Assembly: GCF_000143415.4 (NCBI RefSeq) | Contig: NW_003314291.1 | Coordinates: forward strand, 1,753,530-1,817,529 | Direction of reading: 5' to 3' | From: Selaginella moellendorffii | Lineage: Eukaryota; Streptophyta; Lycopodiopsida; Selaginellales; Selaginellaceae | DNA: 64,000 bases | Part shown: positions 1 to 9,891 of the stretch, piece after piece | Position numbering within the stretch: the stretch's first letter is position 1 | Layout: the number at the start of each line of letters is the position of its first letter | Made by a program: the position numbers and the translations under genes | Notes under the pieces: model-generated | Databases searched by the model: none | What the model saw: only the letters and a program-made list of their open reading frames with translations | Told to the model about the DNA's origin: nothing

Positions 1-565
1 TCCAAGGAAGGACAGAATGAGGCTCCCCTCCACTGTTTTCTGAGCAAATGATTTCTGGCGGCCATGGAAAAGAAACGACAACAGGTGAGAGCTACGAGTG
101 CAGTCGCGAGTGTTAACCTTCTCCGTGACTAGGAACTCCTGAGACGATTCGATCACGTACGCGATCAAGCCTGAAATCATGGCAAGTTGAGGTATGGCAT
201 TCGATTCGTCCACACACATACCCACGAGAACGCCGATGCAAATCGTGATGCTCCACTTGGCCAACGTCGCCCCCGTGTAGCTGTGCTGCTGAGATAAGAC
301 AATAAGACGAGAGGGGGTTTCTTTACCCGTAGAGGCGCCGATTTTGCTTGATCGTGGTTGTCTTGGCGTGGACGACGCTAAAGACTGGATCGTAGTCGAG
401 GCTCTCGATCCCCAGCTCATTGTTCAAGGTCTCGGGCAGGGCGGTGGCGGCAGCAGCTGCAGCACCAGGAGGGGAAGGATCGAGTGCCTCCGGATCCCAT
501 GAGCTCGCGTCCGACTCACCCGTGAGCAGGGGCGCTCTGATCTCCTCCTCCTCCTCCTCCGCCAT
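1..565 (-). CDS. CLC-type chloride channel/transporter, N-terminal part (partial)
   Basis: Four exons are visible on the minus strand (327-565, 222-280, 118-170, 1-54), joined by 46-63-bp GT-AG introns; the gene runs off the left edge. The start is the ATG at 565, because the reading frame upstream has only a GTG. The protein begins with an acidic tract (MAEEEEEEI), carries the IESLDYDPV motif that marks the cytosolic N-terminus of eukaryotic CLCs, then a basic stretch and a first membrane helix (WSITICIGVLVGLIAYVIES). CLC proteins are homodimeric anion channels or anion/H+ antiporters of vacuole, Golgi or plasma membrane. The selectivity motifs lie outside the window, so channel versus exchanger and the subgroup cannot be decided. 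The start codon lies 220 bp from the divergent MAP kinase gene, so the two probably share a promoter region. Confidence 0.78.
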
Positions 566-785
566 AGCCACTTGCACCCTAAGTCCGCGAGCGCATATTC
601 GCGTTTTTTTAAAGCCATGTCAAAGGGGGTTTAAAGTGGCCAATAAGAAGTGTCGTGTTGGGTTGGGGGCAAAGGCGCAACAGTGGTGAGACTGACTGTG
701 GAGTGGAGCGGAGCGGAGGAAATGGGGGGGAGGGGTTTTTAGGGTTCCTGGAGACACGCGCACGCCCAGGCCAAGGAAGCAGGGT

Positions 786-2274
<1,489 letters not shown>

Positions 2275-2504
2275 CTTCCATGGTTGGAGCATCATAGCTA
2301 GGGGAAGGGTAGAAACCATTTTCTTGTGTCCCGGTGGCGGCTGGCTGGCTGGCTGTATATTGGATGTCATGTATGCTATGTTAGTGATCACAATAATAAA
2401 GAGAGACAAGGGAACTTGCAAGGGTTTTAGGTCAAGAGCTGCTCCGGCCGATGGGGGGATGTGGTAGCTAGCTGCGCATTCCTTTTGGCGACGGGAGGCA
2501 CTGG

Positions 2505-2999
2505 ATGGCGCTTCCAGGCTTCTTTCGGAAGGTGCTCAACCACTTGGGATTCAAGAAGGAGGGCGAAGATGGGAGGAGGCGAGATGGATTTAGCAGGGGG
2601 GGAGGGGGCGGAGGAGGAGGAGGATTCAGCACCAGGATGGCGATGCCAGCCCCCGGGAGCACAAGTGACGGAGGAGGCCCAGTGGTGTCGCAATGCAATT
2701 ATGGCAATGGTGGAGTCCAGGTTCGTTTCGCTCTCCCTACCTGGGACTTAATCTCGAGTGGATGAAAATAAAGACATGTAACGCAGGGACTGAGGTGGTA
2801 TTCGCAGCTCCTCCGAGCGGACGAGGACGGAGACGTTGCTCAGGAGTTTCTGCAAGAATCACGCGATCACAGGAAGCGGTTGAGACTGGAACTAGTCGAC
2901 ACGCGCACAAAACCGGTCAAGCTCAAGGGACCTTTGTGTGCTCTCGACGGGAGTGTACATCAGTTTGTGGAATTAGCTGGAGAAATCTACTGGGCCTGA
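2505..2999 (+). CDS. Small plant protein of unknown function
   Basis: Two exons (2505-2720 and 2787-2999) with a 66-bp GT-AG intron encode 142 residues. The N-terminus (MALPGFFRKVLNHLGFKK) is amphipathic and basic, followed by a run of nine glycines, and the second exon begins with GLRWYSQLLRADEDGDVAQEF, which looks like a conserved helical core. I believe similar short proteins with a QGLxWY...DEDGDVAxEF segment exist in other plants, but I cannot name a family and do not assign a function. The intron falls between phase-0 codons and the reading frame is open on both sides, which supports a real gene. It is tandem to the MAPK gene (231 bp between stop and start) and converges on the SHIPPO-like gene. 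Confidence 0.7.
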
Positions 3000-3024
3000 G
3001 TCGGGGAGACGATTCATATGTCCC

Positions 3025-3026
<2 letters not shown>

Positions 3027-3067
<41 letters not shown>
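3027..3067 (+). repeat. (CT)n microsatellite
   Basis: About twenty uninterrupted CT dinucleotides lie in the short convergent space between the stop codon at 2999 and the stop codon of the minus-strand gene at 3109. The tract is likely in the 3' UTR of one or both genes. It is a typical polymorphic simple repeat. Confidence 0.95.
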
Positions 3068-3071
<4 letters not shown>

Positions 3072-3108
3072 TCAGTCACGTTACTAGAGCTAGACAACAG
3101 AGACTGGA

Positions 3109-4586
3109 TCAGCAGTCGTATTCCCCAGGCCCCGGCAGTGTCTCGTACACCCTCTTGAATCGCTTGGCGCCGCTGAAGGAGTAGCTCGGAGGCGACACCT
3201 TCTTCGAGTTTGGCTGTTGGCCCTGCATGCAGCCGCGGCAAGTCAGTCAGTGTGGAGTTTGGGTATAGCCCTCACCAAGGATGATATGAGCTTGATATTC
3301 ACAGCCGGTCCTGGTGACTCCAAGCCGACGTTGCCTCTCTCGTGCTCCACAGATATGAAAATCTGACAAAAGCTGTCACCAGGTGATTGTTAGTTATCTC
3401 CACTTACCTTCTCCCGCTGTTCTCGTCGGGAGTGTGTGAAAGAGATGACAGGTTGATTGAGCCTGCTCGACTGGGGCTGCTTCCCGATTGCGGCCACACT
3501 TTTATACTCTCCTGCTCCGGGCGTCGCTGTGATTGCCGAGATCTTGCCATGCTGCCACGGTGAATAATTCATGAATAACAACGACAACTCTTGTTCTTTA
3601 CCGACCTTGAAGCGCTTGTCCATGGGGAACTTGATGTGTGGAGCGTTCCTGTTCTCCGAGTGCATCTGGTCACCAATGGATGACCTCAGGTCACACACCA
3701 CCGGTCCTGGGGACTCTATTCCGTACAAGCTCTTTGTTGACAAACAAAGCACGCTCTCAGAGTTGTGAGCTTTCAGGGTTGCAGGCTCGTTTTACCTTGT
3801 TGAAGTCTTGACTCAGGTACACTTTCTGCTGCTGCTTCCTTGTCGCGGAACCGATGACTGCCTTCTCCGGCGACTTTTGGTACGAGAGCACCTGCACGTA
3901 ACACCAAGTGGCTTCCGTGAGCCAGACCATACTGACCCGCAGCAGCTCACCTGGTCTCCGAAAGACGATGCCTTTTCGTAAGCTCCGGGCCCGGGTGCGT
4001 CTCCTCCTTTGAACTTCTAAAGCATTCAAGAGCGAGGATCCGAAACTCTTTTGTGTTGGTTCAAAGCGAGCATTTACCGTGAAGCGTCTTGCCAAGGGGA
4101 ACGCAACTTCTGCGGGGTTCTGGTAGTCCGACTTGACTTGCTTCCCGATGGAGGGAACTAGCTCGTATGCAGGCCCTGTCTCCACAAATGCAATCATGAG
4201 ATGATGAGCTGTCGGCATGCATGATTTCATACCTGGGCTCAGCCCCGGAGTCAGTTTTGAAATCTCGGCATCGATGTAGAGCTGCCATGTGACCATGACC
4301 ATGACAAGGGAAATGTTTGAGAGTGGGTGATGTTGGTTATGGAAGAGTGCGCCCAACCTTCTCCATTCCAATGCGACATCCTCGCCCAAATCGCACCGAT
4401 GGCTCTGTGAGCCTGGAGGAAAGAATCTGCAGAGAGAGCACACACGTTAACGCAGGGTGTGTAGCTGTTGGCCACCTGAGGTCCAAATGTGGACTTTGTA
4501 AATCGACGCCTGGCCACGGGGGGCTTGATGTCAATAACGGGGGGCTGCTCGCCTGCCAAGACGCTGGGTCCCTTGCTGCCCCCCAT
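3109..4586 (-). CDS. SHIPPO/ODF3-like sperm-tail PG-rich repeat protein
   Basis: Ten short exons on the minus strand (4476-4586, 4358-4426, 4233-4281, 4078-4175, 3951-4016, 3796-3891, 3606-3731, 3408-3551, 3276-3362, 3109-3222) splice without frame breaks into 319 residues. The protein carries spaced Pro-Gly-rich repeats: LTPGLSPGPAYEL, APGPGAYEKASSFG, ESPGPVVCDLRSSIG, TPGAGEYKSVAAIG, ESPGPAVNI and a C-terminal LPGPGEYDC. This is the STPGR/SHIPPO pattern of outer dense fibre 3 and ciliary microtubule-associated proteins, which bind axonemal doublets. In a land plant such a gene implies flagellated sperm. Start is ATG 4586; the frame extends upstream only to a GTG. The donor of the 3606-3731 exon is AAG|gtcggt, with an alternative GTAAAG four bases downstream. 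EBP2 starts 124 bp away on the other strand. Confidence 0.82.
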
Positions 4587-4710
4587 TCCATGCTTCACAT
4601 TCAGCTTCGCATGACTTGCCGACGACCAATCGCCTGCTTCGCCTGGGCGTTAGGGCTAATGTGGATAGTGCCTAGGGAATATCCCGCCGGCCGAAGCTAG
4701 GGTTAGGGCA

Positions 4711-5496
4711 ATGGCGGAGCACGAGGAGGAGGAGGAGGAGGAGGAGCAGCCGCTGGAGGAGGCCCGCAGGGATGCAGTGTACGATGTGGATGGGCTGCGC
4801 GATAAGCTGGAAGACATTGCGTGGGATGGCGAGGTAGGGTGGATCCATTCCTTGTCCGTGTCCGTGCCCATGGACGAGGGCGGCGTCAGTGTGGAGGACG
4901 ACCTGGCCCGAGAGATGTGCTTCTATACGCAGGCGCTGGAGGGCGCCCGCGAGGCGTATAGCCAGCTGCAGGAGCTGGGCGCTCCGTTTCTCCGCCCCAG
5001 CGACTACTACGCGGAGATGGTCAAGTCGGACACTCACATGCTCAAGGTCAAGGACCGGCTGCTGAGCGACAAGAAGCAGATCGAGGAGGAGCAGGAGAGG
5101 CGCAAGGCGCGGGAGGCCAAGAAGTATGCCAAGGAGGTGCAGGCCGAGAAGATGAAGGAGCGGGCCAGGCAGAAGAAGCACGACTTTGAGAGCGTGAAAA
5201 AGTGGCGAAAGATGCGCAAGGACAGCGACTTCACGCAAGGGGAGGACGACTTTCCTGTGGATGCTCCAGATGCCAAGCCAAAACGCAACGCGGCTGCTCC
5301 ATGGGACAGGTCCGGAGGGAAGAAGCTCGCTGGTCACAAGAGCAAGAGCAGGCAGCAGAGGGATGCCAAGTTCGGCTATGGTGGTCGCAAGGGCCTGAGC
5401 AAGAAGAACACGGCCGACTCCGCAGCAGGTGGGTTGAAGCGATCTGCTAGGCCAAGCTCAGGTCCGCAGAGCTTCAAGAAGCAGAGGCGCAAGTAG
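4711..5496 (+). CDS. EBP2: rRNA-processing protein EBP2 homologue
   Basis: Single-exon gene of 261 residues. The N-terminus is an acidic tract (MAEHEEEEEEEEQPLEE). The centre contains the conserved EBP2 core: WIHSLSV, DDLAREMCFYTQALEGA, LGAPFLRPSDYYAEMVKSD and HMLKVKDRLL. A long charged coiled coil follows (KKQIEEEQERRKAREAKKYA), then KKWRKMRK and a basic tail rich in GG, KK and RR ending in FKKQRRK. EBP2 is a nucleolar assembly factor of the 60S ribosomal subunit, acting in 27S pre-rRNA processing. Length is near that of plant homologues. The gene lies in a head-to-head pair with the SHIPPO-like gene and is followed by the ABCB pseudogene. Identification rests on the core motifs. Confidence 0.9.
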   Translation: MAEHEEEEEEEEQPLEEARRDAVYDVDGLRDKLEDIAWDGEVGWIHSLSVSVPMDEGGVSVEDDLAREMCFYTQALEGAREAYSQLQELGAPFLRPSDYYAEMVKSDTHMLKVKDRLLSDKKQIEEEQERRKAREAKKYAKEVQAEKMKERARQKKHDFESVKKWRKMRKDSDFTQGEDDFPVDAPDAKPKRNAAAPWDRSGGKKLAGHKSKSRQQRDAKFGYGGRKGLSKKNTADSAAGGLKRSARPSSGPQSFKKQRRK

Positions 5497-5529
5497 TAGT
5501 AGTAACCAGTGAATGTTTCTTAGCAGGCA

Positions 5530-7480
5530 CAACTTGTTGCTCATGCTCATGCTTTGGTGTGGTGGCCATGGGCGGTGACGAGCGCATAATAACTTGTCCC
5601 TGCCTTGAGCAGCTCCTGGTGTCGGCCGCTCTCCACTATACGCCTGCTGTCCATGCCAAATATACAATCTTGGACGCTCGACAGCCGGTGCACAGCGCTG
5701 AGGGCGTCGCTGCTGGCGATGCCGTCGGACTCGGCATCCTGGCCTCGTCATCATGCCTCGCGCAATGGCAAATCCTCTGCCGCTGCCCACCGGACATCGG
5801 ACACCCCCCTACGCCAATCTGAGTGTCGTAGCGCTGATGAAGTCGTGCGCGTTTGCCAGAGTTGCAGCCTCCACCACCTCCCCTCCCAAACAGAATGTTG
5901 TCCCGAATAGACACTCCAAACAGGGGCGCCTCCTGCCGCTCTCCAGCTCCACGGAACCAACCATGACTTGCTCCGGCCGCTCCCCTCGTGGATGGTCACT
6001 CTCAATCTCGGCCGCCGGCAGATAGTGGCAAGCATCCATTCCAGTGCGGCCCCTCCCCTCGTCAACTCGGGGATTATCCGAAGCTGATCACCGTGTTAGT
6101 GAGAACCGTGATGGCTCTTAACACGGGCTCGAACGTGCCGCGCTTCACCAGCCCGATCCCAAACCACATGACCATGGCCCGTGTGGCACTCCCTGCACCA
6201 CGGACCGCTTGGTGCAGCCGCTGCTTGAGTGCTTTCATGCATGCCCAGCGACGCAACGGTGCGGATGCTGGATGCAGCTTCTGCAGCAATCTGGTTGGCG
6301 CTCTGATGTCTTATGTCTCCAACCAGTCCCTTGCTCCGGAACGCTTGCTGCAAGGGGCTCAGGCTCTGCACAAACAAACTGTAAGTATCGCTCAGCATGC
6401 CCCTCACCGCTGTTGTATTGGCTGACAGGCGTGCTGTGAGCGCCGGGCCGCTGTTCGCAACCTACCTGCAGGAGCTCATGTCAACAAGGACATACATGCT
6501 GCCTTTCACACACAAACACACACCTCGAAACGCTACTTCCTGGAGCCTGCGGCTGATTATAACGCCTGACCGGTGCCCAAGGAAGTACTGCAGCACGGTG
6601 CTGGCCAGGCTCCCAAGCCCAAAATCCATTCAGAGCAGGTTGGGGTGCAACTTTCGGGAGGGCAGAAACAAAGGCTGAGGGCCATCCAGCCATCCTTTTG
6701 TTAGACGAGGCCACCAGTGCTCTTGACACAGGGTCGGAGCTCTTGGTACACAAGGCGCTGGACAGTGCTATGCAGGGAGTGAAAACAAGTGTCATAGTCG
6801 CCCATCGTCTCTCCACCACAAGATCTTCGTCCTCCACCAGGCGCGTCTTGTAGAAAGCGGAACACACGATTAGCAGCTCTGACTCAGCGTACAGCTCTCT
6901 TGTGCAAAGCTTGAAACAGTCGCCCGTATCAGAGCTTCTTCTAAGCACTAATGTGAGCATGACGAGGCGTGTCACCAGGGCAAGACGTGGAGTTGAGCAC
7001 TCTTGGGAAGCATGGGAGCTTGTGTCTCAGGCCTGGTCACGGCACTCTTTACCCACATCGTCATTCTTTTCGTCGGGCATGAGGAAGAAGACGCAAACAC
7101 GCCTGCTGATGCCTGCGCTGACAAGGTGGTATAGACAGCCATGTACACACCTCCAGCGCCCAGCAGCAACGTAAGCCCACCAGTCGCCAGAGAGATGCTT
7201 ATCCCCGTCACCAAGCTGCTCACACAAGCAGAGGACAAGAGCAGAACTAGCTCCCCAAGCCGAATACTTTCTCTCCCATGGCGTCGTGAATGAGGAGGGT
7301 GTCAGTGGAGGTGGCTGTGATCACGTCGCCACTCGTCACGCATTGGTCGAAATATCCCACCTCCTGGCTCAGGCAGCTCAGACGTTATCTTCTCCCAGCA
7401 TGTTGTCTCTAGATAAGGATTCAAAGTCTCGGCATCGGAATGCTTAGAAATGTTACCGGTAGTCACGACGATCCCACCAC
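5530..7480 (-). pseudogene. ABCB (P-glycoprotein-type) transporter pseudogene
   Basis: Minus-strand fragments of a B-family ABC transporter appear in N-to-C order but in shifting frames. The first-membrane-domain segment QEVGYFDQ...TSTDTLLIHDAMGEKV is at about 7260-7370, with hydrophobic helices near 7000-7240. ANQIAAEAASSIRTVASLG from a coupling-helix region is at 6250-6320. SIRDNILFG and YDTQIGVGGCPMSGGQRQRI (signature motif) are at 5640-5915, and VESGRHQELLKAG near 5585-5625. Frame changes directly after the signature motif, missing Walker segments and stops rule out an intact protein. Intact relatives are about 1250-residue export pumps for auxin, lipids or xenobiotics. A piece of a nucleotide-binding domain lies in the opposite orientation inside this block (separate entry), so the copy was rearranged and not simply mutated. 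Confidence 0.85.
6640..6830 (+). pseudogene. Inverted ABCB nucleotide-binding-domain fragment
   Basis: On the plus strand, inside the minus-strand ABCB pseudogene, two adjoining frames read [17 protein letters not shown] and then [18 protein letters not shown]...VIVAHRLST. These are the signature motif, Walker B, D-loop and H-loop of an ABCB transporter. A frame shift and a deletion of the residues that normally link signature and Walker B mark it as dead. It could derive from the other nucleotide-binding domain of the same gene by an internal inversion, or from a second copy. Confidence 0.85.
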
Positions 7481-7919
7481 ACATGTAGCCGAACCCGAAG
7501 AGGCAGCCATTTTATTTTCACAGAAAGTATCCATCTATAAAAGCTAGGTCATATGCTCTTTTTTTTCTGGTCCTTCATTAACACTATATGAATGGATTTT
7601 TGTTCATTTTTATAATTTTTAATTTTGTTTAACAGTTATTTACTCCACTTTTTTGAGGAAGCAGCTGCACCCAGCCAATTGACCTTGCCGTCGCGAGGCC
7701 CCTTTCCTGTCTTGGCTGCGCATCTCGTATTTATTACTGTGGCGAGAGCGAGTCGACACACGAATATACTTGTTTCTGTTTGTCATTTGGCGCCGAAGGG
7801 ATCGCAGCATAGTCGGAAATAAGACGCCTTACATAAAACAAGTACCAGCGTCCTTATTCACTAAGCGTGCGTACCTTGTACGAGCTTCTGGTTGTGTACA
7901 ACCTTATTGCGCTCGGGAG
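7481..7919. other. Intergenic spacer, no gene seen
   Basis: About 440 bp between the ABCB remnant and the stop codon of the exonuclease/KH gene. AT content rises (poly-T runs near 7557-7640). No open frame with family resemblance, no RNA gene and no repeat structure was recognised. It probably contains the 3' UTR of the minus-strand gene at 7920. Confidence 0.6.
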
Positions 7920-9339
7920 CTACACAACTTTGCCTCTGAGAATCGCTTCCGCTTTTCGGACTTCTTTCAGGGGCCCAATCACAAAAACCTGCATGCATGG
8001 ACGTTCCTCTCCATCAATAAAAAAAAAAACCAGCAGACAGCTGAGCTTGCCTTGTCGGGAGGACCTTTGGTGCCACCTATGAAAATATTGGCCCTGGATG
8101 TACACGAGCGCCTATCATAACTGGCAGCACAAGAAGGCTACGTACCTGCATGATTCCTTGATGGCAACAATGGACGCTCCTTTCCTACCGATGATGCGCC
8201 CCATTCGACCTTTTGGAACATCTACGACTGCTAGCACCTCCTCCGGATCCTCATGGCGAGCGGCAAGCTCCTCTGACAAGGCAAGCAACATGACTGAAAG
8301 CTTCGACACTGGTAGCAATCGCACGCACGTACCTGGTATAGCAGGAAGAGCAGGCCAGTTGGCAAACCCGTCATCCTCGCCACAGAAGCACCGGCAAAAG
8401 AGCGAGCTCCTGATGGACAGCTCCCACGCAGAGAAGGCGTCTAGCCTCTGCACCATGTTCCGGTGGATCCGAAGGAGAAAACGAACGTCATCCGCGGCAG
8501 CACGCTTCATCATGTTCGTTAGCGGCCTGTGCGTCCAAAACTCAGGATCCTGGCCAGCACATTTTCATAAGCGCAAGACAAGGTTGCGGAAGCAGCACGA
8601 GGATACCTTTCTCAACAAGCTCCGCACCTCATCTTTCTCGTCATATGCAACACCTACTTCCCAGAGGTTGGCTTCTTTTTCCAAGACAGGTTACCTCTTA
8701 CCGCAATACTTGGCATCTGCCAGCAGGTCCACAAATGAGATGCAGTCGTCTGGGATCCACTGCCTTCCTTGCTGCAGCTCAATCAGCGAGTGTGCGATCT
8801 ACAAAGCCATGAGATGCACCAGGCAAGCAACAAGAGCAGCCGCTCACTTGAGTGTCGAAGACGTTGTTGAGCTTGATTCCATGCTGGAAGTACAATGCCT
8901 GTTGTTGTTCAAAGGGTGGTGGTGAGGGAGGCAGATACTCAGTGGACTCAGGGGGGGAGGCACACACTCTACCTCACTGTCGCGCTTGCAGTCGTGCACG
9001 ACTTTGGTAACGTGTGGAGATTCGAGAGCAGGCTTGCAGGCTTGCATTAGCGCGTCCCCACCTTGGACTGCATCCACCAGGTAGATCGCATCCTGGAACG
9101 CGAGCTGCGGAGAAGAGCGATTCACAAGACGTAGCGATATCATGTGCGCTTACCTGCATAATGCACAGGCGGCCATGACGGGCGAGGTCGACGCCCTCGC
9201 AGTCGAGGCCAATGGCGAGGGCGTGGGCGGCATTGGGCTCCACAAAGCAGCGGGGCAACTGCAGCGGCAGCGTGACAAGGTGCACGGGCATCTCCTGCTC
9301 GGGGAGGTGCGCCGCGGCGGCCGCGACCCCGTCCCCCAT
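7920..9339 (-). CDS. 3'-5' exonuclease (DEDD) and KH-domain protein
   Basis: Nine minus-strand exons (9154-9339, 8973-9104, 8848-8898, 8702-8798, 8607-8653, 8333-8549, 8146-8272, 8051-8093, 7920-7988) give 322 residues. An N-terminal RNase-D/EXD-like exonuclease fold shows the Exo I pair in AIGLDCEGVDLA, Exo II in KVVHDCKRDSE and NVFDTQIAHSL. The C-terminal half carries a KH RNA-binding domain with VPKGRMGRIIGRKGASI and VFVIGPLKEVRKAEAIL. This order is that of the Arabidopsis At2g25910-type proteins (recalled, not searched), predicted to trim RNA or DNA 3' ends. The intron between the last two exons begins with GC (aag|gcaagc), a GC-AG intron needed to keep the KH frame. The start codon lies only 49 bp from that of the divergent ACP gene. 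Confidence 0.85.
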
Positions 9340-9388
9340 TGGAGACAGGACTGTGCCCTAGGCTAGGTAGCTAGGGTTTTGGTTGGGG
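9340..9388. promoter_or_regulatory. 49-bp divergent promoter core
   Basis: Only 49 bp separate the ATG of the minus-strand exonuclease/KH gene from the ATG of the plus-strand ACP gene. Both transcripts must start within this space or inside the neighbouring coding exon, so the two 5' UTRs must be tiny or overlap. It contains CTAGG-type sequences (cctaggctaggtagctaggg) but no TATA box that I can see. This is inferred from gene positions only. Confidence 0.5.
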
Positions 9389-9790
9389 ATGAGGAGGGCG
9401 GTTTGCGCGGCGGCCAGGCTTGGTGCCACTGTGCGCAGCTTTGCCACCGGCAAGGAGGCGTACGCCAGCCGCGAGGAGGTGACCAATCGAGTGCTCAACG
9501 TGGTGAAGAACTTCCCCAAGGTGAACATCCTCAAGGTGAGTTGTCATGTGTGGGAGGGAAACAAGGGGCTCACTCACGGCTTCTCCTTGCAGCTCTCGCC
9601 AACATCGCACTTCCAAAAGGACCTGGGGCTGGACAGCCTGGATGCTGTCGAAGTGGTGATGGCCCTCGAGGATGAATTCAAGATCGAGATCCCGGACAGC
9701 GACTCGGACAAGATCGTCTCCTGCGCCGATGCCATCGAGTACATCGCAACTCGGCCATCCAAGAAAGAGTCCCTCATCCATCACTTTTGA
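9389..9790 (+). CDS. Mitochondrial acyl carrier protein
   Basis: Two exons (9389-9535 and 9593-9790) encode 114 residues. The first ~30 residues ([20 protein letters not shown]) form an Arg- and Ala-rich amphipathic mitochondrial presequence. The mature part has the acidic four-helix ACP fold, with the phosphopantetheine serine in [20 protein letters not shown]. It carries acyl chains for mitochondrial fatty-acid and lipoate synthesis and is a subunit of respiratory complex I. The 57-bp intron (9536-9592) is a multiple of three and has no stop, so retaining it would insert 19 residues between helix I and the DSL loop; splicing it restores normal ACP spacing. Start is the ATG at 9389; further upstream the frame has only TTG. 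Confidence 0.93.
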   Translation: MRRAVCAAARLGATVRSFATGKEAYASREEVTNRVLNVVKNFPKVNILKVSCHVWEGNKGLTHGFSLQLSPTSHFQKDLGLDSLDAVEVVMALEDEFKIEIPDSDSDKIVSCADAIEYIATRPSKKESLIHHF

Positions 9791-9891
9791 GATTGTAGCA
9801 AATGCAGATTAGGGGTTCGATTCCCCGAGAAGCAACATCATCTTCTGCTTTACTTTCTTGATGCGTCCCTCTACTACGCCCTAGCGTTGCG

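Noticed and set aside
9795-9835. GGTTCGATTCC in aggggttcgattccccgaga, a perfect tRNA T-loop/B-box
   Set aside because: No matching A-box, anticodon arm or 5' acceptor strand in the preceding 80 bp, which is ACP coding and 3' UTR. Kept as coincidence or a tRNA relic at most.
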